9,155 nt of DNA, from NCBI GenBank assembly GCA_902462035.1, contig CABQAC010000067.1, positions 1 to 9,155 of the forward strand. Direction: 5' to 3'. Below are positions 5,220 through 9,155 of the stretch, piece after piece (position 1 is the stretch's first letter; each line of letters opens with the position of its first letter). Made by a program: the position numbers and the translations under genes. The stretch is from an uncultured Eubacteriales bacterium (lineage in GTDB: Bacteria; Bacillota; Clostridia; Oscillospirales; Acutalibacteraceae). Under the pieces are notes generated by a model. That model worked only from the letters and a program-made list of their open reading frames with translations, searched no databases and had not been told where the DNA came from.

Positions 5220-7880
5220 TTAAATGTTTTCGTCCTTCAGCGCGTCGATGATGGTTTCCTTTTTCAGCTTGGCGCTGGAGTACAGCATGATGGCGCCGAC
5301 CAGGAGGAAAATGGAGGATACCGCCACCACAACGCTTTGCCACGGTATGGTGAAGCGGAAGTAGAAGCTGCCCGACAGGACCCGGTACAGCAGAATAATG
5401 GCCAAAAAGCTAAGGGGCAGGCCATACAGCAGCGCCTTGATCCCGTAAAACACACTTTCGAAGGCGATCATCCGGGTAAAGGACCGGGGGGTCATGCCCA
5501 CCGATTTGAGCATGGCGAATTCCCTTCTGCGCAGCGAAATGCTGGTGGAAATGGAATTGAACAGATTTGCGATGCAGATAGAAGTGATCAGGATGATAAA
5601 GCCGTAGGCGAACACGTTCACGATGACGGCGGCCTGCCTGGCGGATTCCTGGTCGGCGGAATGGTCCCACAGGGAATAAGCGTTGGGCTCCAGGTACTGG
5701 GCTTTTTCGCGGAGCAATTCCCGCAGCTTTTGGGGCTGGCCGGTGTTCAGGGCAACGCTGGTGAAGGGCCACGGGTAGACGATGTCCTCCCCCAAGCTGC
5801 GGGCCAGATAATCCCATGTGGCGGAGGAGACGTATAAGGTGGCGTAGGGCGCGGTTTCCATGGAATTTGTACCGCCGTAGGGCACTTTGCCGGTGACGGC
5901 GGCCAGGTAAAAATCCACCGTCCTTTTTTCCGGATCTATGATCTTATAGTTGTCGAAGGTAACGGGCAGCGTATCCCCGGCAGAAAGGGAGAAGAGGGAA
6001 TCCTCCACAGTGGTCCCCTTGGCCTTGAGCCGGATTTCATTGACCAGAATACCGCTGGGCCGGCTGGAATCCATCAGGACGGCGGGATCCACACCTACCG
6101 TTTGGGCATAGGACGCGAAGCTTTCGTCGCTGAGCAGGGTTACGGATACCGTACAGTAGGGGACGTTGTCCCGGGTGCTCAAATAGGACCGCAGCTTGGG
6201 GGTTACCAGGGTTTCCGCGGTCCGTTCCCCGCCGCCCGCATTGCCGGGAATAGACTGCTTTTTCACCGACCAGCCGGTGACCAGCGGGGATTGGGTGATT
6301 TCCCGGATGATGGCGTCGGCTTCCGCCACATCCTGGTGGTTTATGGAAAACTCCATGCTGGAATTGAACTCCTGGGTCAGGGAGCCGTTTGTCCGCTGCA
6401 TGTAATCCCCAAACGTGCAAACCGATAAAAACAACACGATGCTGATAACCAGCGAAACCACGGTGGAGCGGTAACGCCGTTTGTTGCGCTTTAAATTTTT
6501 GAGCGCCAGTTCGGCCTCGAACCCGAACACAAAACGGGTCAGTCGGGAGGTTTTGACCGCCCGTCGGGTGATTTTGATATCATGGGTCTGGCGTATGGCG
6601 TCAATAGGCGCCATACGGGAGGCGCGCAGCGCGGGCCGGATGGTGGAAACCAAAATGGTCAGGGCCGAAAAGAGCAGCGCGGCCGCCAGCGCCCAGGGGG
6701 TAACCATCAGCCGCAGAGGAACGCCGTCGGTAAAGTTGACGATATACGCGCCAAGGGCCCAAAATGCGGTTCCCATGATCCCAATGCCCAAAATCATGCC
6801 TGCCGGAATGCACAGCAGTCCCAGCAGGACCGCTTCACACAGCACCGAGCGCGCTTTTTGCCCCTTGGTGGCGCCCACGCTCGAAAGCATGCCCAATTGC
6901 CGGGACCGTTCGGCCACCGAAATGGAAAAGGCGTTGTAAATCAGCGCGATAGAGCCGATCATGATAATGCCGATGATCACATAGGCTACGCCGCGGATGG
7001 TGTCGTTGATGTTTTCGTACCGGGTAACCCCGTAATATTGCAGCAAGTAGTCATGATAATAACAAGAATCGGCGTCCGCGCCCAACCGGCCGGCCAGCGC
7101 CTTGCCCTGCTCGAAAATGTCCGTGCTGAGCTTGCGGAACCGGACGGATACCGAGACCTGGTCCTCCGGCGCCAGCGTGCTTTGGTCCAGATAGGTAAAA
7201 AAGGTATAGCCGGGCGCGGCGTGCTGATTGCGGGCGGCAATGCCCACGATGGTGTAGGTCCGCTCGTACAGGGGCACGAACGCTTCGGACAGCCCGATTC
7301 CCTGTTTTTTGCTTTTTTCAATTTCCTCTGGCGTCAGCGCGCCAAAATTTTCACCGGCCTTTTCCCAGGTTTCGCCGTCTTTGCCCTTGCTGACGCGGTA
7401 CCGCTCGCACACCTGCATGGTCAGCAGCTGCCCCACATGCAGGTCCATGCCGGTCTGCCCGATCAAGGTGGCGGGAATCACGACTTCGTTTTCCTTTTGG
7501 GGCGCGCGGCCCTCCAGCAGGGTGATGGGAAAATAGTCTGTGGCCGGGCCGTTGTACGCTTTTAAAAGGAGGTCGGAATGATCGCTGCTTTTGCCGGCGT
7601 CAAACTTGACGTACCCCATGTTTTTTTCCACCATGACGTCCCGAATGTTCTCCCGCCCGTTAAGCTGGGGAAGGTTTTTGGCCTCGATACGCAAAAACCG
7701 AGCGTGCCAATCGCCGTTTTCCTGGATGGCGGTCTGACGGAACAGATCGATAAAACTTTCGAAAAACACCGATGTGGCGGTGATCATTGCCACCGAAATG
7801 ATGATGCCCACGATGGTGACCACGGTTCTTTTTTTATTATGGCGCAGGTTTTTAACCGTCAAGCGGTTCATGATGTTCAT
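5220..7880 (-). CDS. ABC transporter permease, tandem FtsX/MacB-type, large extracytoplasmic domains
   Basis: This is a membrane permease of the type VII (MacB/LolCE/FtsX-like) ABC class, about 886 residues. It is built as a tandem duplication. Each half starts with a similar basic amphipathic segment and helix (LTVKNLRHNKKRTVVTIVG near 8-26; LALKNLKRNKRR near 453-464), then a large outside domain (about 40-295 and 488-750), then three helices (about 296-320, 348-375, 393-415; and 752-777, 815-835, 843-865). That gives eight predicted membrane segments. The FtsX coupling motifs are repeated: SISVAERSRQLGMLSSVGAT and SISLRRREFAMLKSVGMT. The partner ATPase gene ends 65 bases upstream. ATG7880 (MNIMNRLTVKN) is preferred; ATG7892 abuts its Shine-Dalgarno sequence, and ATG7871 is also possible. 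The linked histidine kinase suggests a role in envelope stress or antimicrobial peptide resistance. The substrate cannot be read from the sequence. Confidence 0.9.
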   Translation of the reverse strand: MNIMNRLTVKNLRHNKKRTVVTIVGIIISVAMITATSVFFESFIDLFRQTAIQENGDWHARFLRIEAKNLPQLNGRENIRDVMVEKNMGYVKFDAGKSSDHSDLLLKAYNGPATDYFPITLLEGRAPQKENEVVIPATLIGQTGMDLHVGQLLTMQVCERYRVSKGKDGETWEKAGENFGALTPEEIEKSKKQGIGLSEAFVPLYERTYTIVGIAARNQHAAPGYTFFTYLDQSTLAPEDQVSVSVRFRKLSTDIFEQGKALAGRLGADADSCYYHDYLLQYYGVTRYENINDTIRGVAYVIIGIIMIGSIALIYNAFSISVAERSRQLGMLSSVGATKGQKARSVLCEAVLLGLLCIPAGMILGIGIMGTAFWALGAYIVNFTDGVPLRLMVTPWALAAALLFSALTILVSTIRPALRASRMAPIDAIRQTHDIKITRRAVKTSRLTRFVFGFEAELALKNLKRNKRRYRSTVVSLVISIVLFLSVCTFGDYMQRTNGSLTQEFNSSMEFSINHQDVAEADAIIREITQSPLVTGWSVKKQSIPGNAGGGERTAETLVTPKLRSYLSTRDNVPYCTVSVTLLSDESFASYAQTVGVDPAVLMDSSRPSGILVNEIRLKAKGTTVEDSLFSLSAGDTLPVTFDNYKIIDPEKRTVDFYLAAVTGKVPYGGTNSMETAPYATLYVSSATWDYLARSLGEDIVYPWPFTSVALNTGQPQKLRELLREKAQYLEPNAYSLWDHSADQESARQAAVIVNVFAYGFIILITSICIANLFNSISTSISLRRREFAMLKSVGMTPRSFTRMIAFESVFYGIKALLYGLPLSFLAIILLYRVLSGSFYFRFTIPWQSVVVAVSSIFLLVGAIMLYSSAKLKKETIIDALKDENI

Positions 7881-7887
7881 ACAAACG

Positions 7888-7898
7888 TTCATCCTTTC
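7888..7898 (-). promoter_or_regulatory. GAAAGGATGA-type ribosome binding site of the permease
   Basis: On the minus strand GAAAGGATGAA (7898-7888) carries an ATG at 7892 directly after AAAGG with no spacer. An in-frame ATG follows at 7880, 11 bases from AAAGGA. The layout repeats that of kdgK and the ATPase gene and is the reason for placing the start at 7880. Confidence 0.45.
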
Positions 7899-7926
7899 GC
7901 GTCGGTCAAGTTATTCGTACAACAAA

Positions 7927-7942
7927 GAAGGCCATGGCCTTC
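7927..7942 (-). terminator. Perfect 16-bp palindrome between ABC ATPase and permease, possible attenuator
   Basis: GAAGGCCATGGCCTTC is a perfect palindrome 3 bases after the ATPase stop codon. On the minus-strand transcript it can fold as a 6-bp stem with a CATG loop, followed by TTTGTTGT. That resembles a weak intrinsic terminator and could lower permease relative to ATPase expression. As DNA it could equally be an operator. Both roles are inferences. Confidence 0.4.
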
Positions 7943-7945
7943 GGT

Positions 7946-8641
7946 TCAGGAATTGCGTTTGCGCAGCACTTCGTCCCGCGCCAGACGGCCGTCCTCGATG
8001 GACAGGATGCGGTCGGCCTGCAGGGCGATGTTTTCATCGTGGGTGATGACGATTAAGGTCTGGTTGTATTTTTGGTTGCTCAGCTTCAGCAGCTCGATAA
8101 TTTCGGCCCCGTTTTTGCTGTCCAGGTTGCCGGTGGGTTCGTCCGCCAGTACCAGGGCGGGGTTGTTGACCAGCGCCCGGCCGATGGAAACCCGTTGCTG
8201 CTGGCCGCCGGAAAGCTGGTTCGGCAGATGTTTAATCCGGTCCTTGAGGCCTAAAATGGTTAAAATCTCCGTCAAATGGTTTTTGTCCGCCTTGCGGCTG
8301 TCCAGCAGCAGGGGCAGGGCGATATTTTCCTCCACGTTGAGCACCGGGATCAGGTTATAAAACTGGTAGATTAATCCAATCTGCCGGCGGCGGAAGATCG
8401 CGAGTTTTGTCTCGTCCAGCGTATACAGGTCGGTCCCGTCGATGACCACCCGCCCCGCTGTGGGCAAATCCACCCCGCCCAGCAAATGCAGCAGGGTGGA
8501 TTTGCCTGACCCGGAGGGGCCCACAATGGCGACGAATTCCCCTTTTTGGACGGTAAAGGACACATGGTCCAGGGCGGTCACCGCGGTTTCGCCGTTTCCG
8601 TACACCTTGGTCAGGTCTTCCACCCGCAAAATTTCCGACAT
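7946..8641 (-). CDS. ABC transporter ATP-binding protein (MacB/LolD/BceA type)
   Basis: This cytoplasmic ATPase subunit energises the FtsX-type permease encoded directly downstream. The 231 residues form a complete nucleotide-binding domain. It has Walker A GPSGSGKST (41-49), the Q-loop YQFYNLIP (Gln93), signature LSGGQQQR (143-150), Walker B ALVLADEP (162-169; Asp167 and catalytic Glu168), D-loop GNLD (171-174) and the switch His201 in VITHD. The LNVEENIALPLLL segment after the Q-loop is typical of the MacB/LolD subfamily. All catalytic residues are present. ATG8641 (MSEILRVEDL) is chosen because AAAGGA (8655-8650) is 8 bases upstream. The in-frame ATG at 8650 overlaps that Shine-Dalgarno sequence and adds only three residues. 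The gene lies between the histidine kinase and the permease, all on the minus strand. Confidence 0.95.
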   Translation of the reverse strand: MSEILRVEDLTKVYGNGETAVTALDHVSFTVQKGEFVAIVGPSGSGKSTLLHLLGGVDLPTAGRVVIDGTDLYTLDETKLAIFRRRQIGLIYQFYNLIPVLNVEENIALPLLLDSRKADKNHLTEILTILGLKDRIKHLPNQLSGGQQQRVSIGRALVNNPALVLADEPTGNLDSKNGAEIIELLKLSNQKYNQTLIVITHDENIALQADRILSIEDGRLARDEVLRKRNS

Positions 8642-8644
8642 TAC

Positions 8645-8656
8645 GATCATCCTTTC
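8645..8656 (-). promoter_or_regulatory. GAAAGGATGATC ribosome binding site of the ABC ATPase gene
   Basis: On the minus strand GAAAGGATGATC (8656-8645) is the 16S anti-SD complement GAAAGGAGGTGATC with two bases missing. The ATG inside it (8650) has no spacer, while ATG8641 is 8 bases from AAAGGA. This supports 8641 as the start. Confidence 0.55.
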
Positions 8657-8686
8657 GCGCTGCGATTTTTACGGTGCGATGCCTCT

Positions 8687-8692
8687 ATTCTA
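8687..8692 (-). promoter_or_regulatory. -10 element of a candidate activated promoter for the ABC ATPase and permease
   Basis: On the minus strand TAGAAT matches TATAAT at 4 of 6 positions. It predicts a start near 8680 and a leader of about 40 bases before the ATPase start. No recognisable -35 occurs 16-18 bp upstream (ACCGCC at 17 bp). Phased repeats occupy that position instead, as in PhoB-type promoters. Confidence 0.45.
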
Positions 8693-8701
8693 CCCCGCCC
8701 A

Positions 8702-8730
8702 GGTGACACGGCGGTGACGATTCGGGTGAC
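8702..8730. repeat. Three phased GGTGAC direct repeats, candidate response-regulator binding site
   Basis: GGTGAC occurs at 8702-8707, 8713-8718 and 8725-8730, a spacing of 11 and 12 bases, close to one helical turn. The repeats lie wholly in the gap between the histidine kinase stop and the ATPase gene, 9 bp upstream of the -10 element, so they cover about -22 to -50. TGAC-6-GTCA (8727-8740) adds a short inverted repeat. OmpR/PhoB-family regulators bind such tandem half-sites; the cognate regulator is not in the window. Confidence 0.5.
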
Positions 8731-8742
8731 CATTTTGTCATT

Positions 8743-9155
8743 TTAAACGACGCCGTGATAAAAGTGGACCGTAAAGCGGGACCCTTTGCCAGGCGCGCTT
8801 TTGACCGAAATATTGCCGCCCTGCCGGGTGACGATCTCCTGCGCCATGGCAAGGCCGATCCCCACGCTGTCGGCAGAGGCGTTTTTGCCCCGGTGAAACC
8901 GGGTAAACAGATGGGGCAGATCCGCCCGGTCGATGCCCTCGCCCGTGTCCGCAACCACTACCTCCGCGTACAGGGGATTGTCCGACGCCTCCAGGGTGAT
9001 GCTGCCGCCCTCCGGCGTGTGCTCCACCGCGTTTTTGATCAGGTTTAAAAGCGCTTCCACCGTCCAGTTGGGGTCGCAGCGGATGGCGAAGGCGTCCGCT
9101 GCGCACCGGATTTCCAGCCGGATGGACTTGAGTTCCATGGGAATCAGCAGCGGGG
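8743..9155 (-). CDS. Sensor histidine kinase, C-terminal ATP-binding domain, truncated by the window edge
   Basis: This is the end of a membrane-associated two-component sensor kinase. About 137 residues are visible. The frame stays open to the right edge, so the ATG at 9138 is internal and not the start. The HATPase_c domain is intact from the N-box onward: N-box NLIKNAVEHTPEGG, G1 box VADTGEGI, F box LFTRFHRG and G2 box GIGLAMAQEIV, then the closing strand GSRFTVHFY. The H-box with the phosphorylated histidine and any sensor and membrane segments lie outside the window. The order kinase, ATPase, permease on one strand suggests that the kinase, with an unseen response regulator gene upstream, controls the transporter. 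The gap of about 100 bases before the ATPase start carries its own promoter-like signals. Confidence 0.93.
   Translation of the reverse strand, partial: PLLIPMELKSIRLEIRCAADAFAIRCDPNWTVEALLNLIKNAVEHTPEGGSITLEASDNPLYAEVVVADTGEGIDRADLPHLFTRFHRGKNASADSVGIGLAMAQEIVTRQGGNISVKSAPGKGSRFTVHFYHGVV

Noticed and set aside
5152..5343. A 63-codon minus-strand frame overlapping the permease end
   Set aside because: It lies mostly within the permease coding region in another frame, with a basic low-complexity translation.
6582..7565. A 327-codon plus-strand frame inside the permease gene
   Set aside because: Composition dominated by Gly, Arg, Gln and His with no domain; it is antisense to the permease, whose membrane segments and FtsX motifs are clear.
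1..9155. CRISPR arrays, tRNA/rRNA genes, insertion sequences, riboswitches, attachment sites
   Set aside because: No regular repeat-spacer pattern, no cloverleaf or rRNA-like sequence, no transposase or terminal inverted repeats, and no gap long enough with riboswitch-like structure.

Overview
The window looks like chromosomal DNA from a GC-rich anaerobic Firmicute of the Clostridia type. The reasons are AAAGGAGG-like ribosome binding sites throughout, U-tailed hairpin terminators, protein sequences that read like clostridial homologues, and a hexuronate (pectin sugar) operon beside a histidine kinase/FtsX-type ABC transporter module. The organism call is inferred from protein style and gene order, not from a marker gene.

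Left part, plus strand (1-4049): three consecutive steps of the isomerase (Ashwell) route for D-galacturonate. A 5'-truncated tagaturonate reductase (uxaB) is followed by complete altronate dehydratase (uxaA) and 2-keto-3-deoxygluconate kinase (kdgK). Together they convert tagaturonate to altronate, then KDG, then KDPG. No uronate isomerase (uxaC), KDPG aldolase (eda), transporter or regulator is visible. The operon enters from the left edge and ends at a very strong intrinsic terminator (4006-4049). A small hairpin lies between uxaA and kdgK.

Middle (4050-5219): a convergent junction with a second, minus-strand terminator at 4094-4135. It is followed by a minus-strand TIM-barrel sugar-phosphate isomerase/epimerase-like gene (4236-5015) of unknown substrate, with its own strong Shine-Dalgarno sequence and a plausible promoter. 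A stretch of about 200 bases to its right contains an imperfect palindrome and a copy of a short palindrome also found in the ABC operon.

Right part, minus strand (5220-9155): the C-terminal ATP-binding domain of a sensor histidine kinase (cut by the right edge), an ABC ATPase of the MacB/LolD type, and a large tandemly duplicated FtsX permease. This order is typical of envelope-stress or antimicrobial-peptide sensing and export modules. The response regulator would lie beyond the right edge. Between the kinase and the ATPase are three helically phased GGTGAC repeats just upstream of a good -10 element with no -35, which is the layout of a response-regulator-activated promoter.

The enzymes and transporter belong to known families. 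I do not see a clearly undescribed system. The best leads are the phased repeats, the duplicated permease of unknown substrate, the orphan isomerase, and the recurrent GAAAGGATGA start-site layout.
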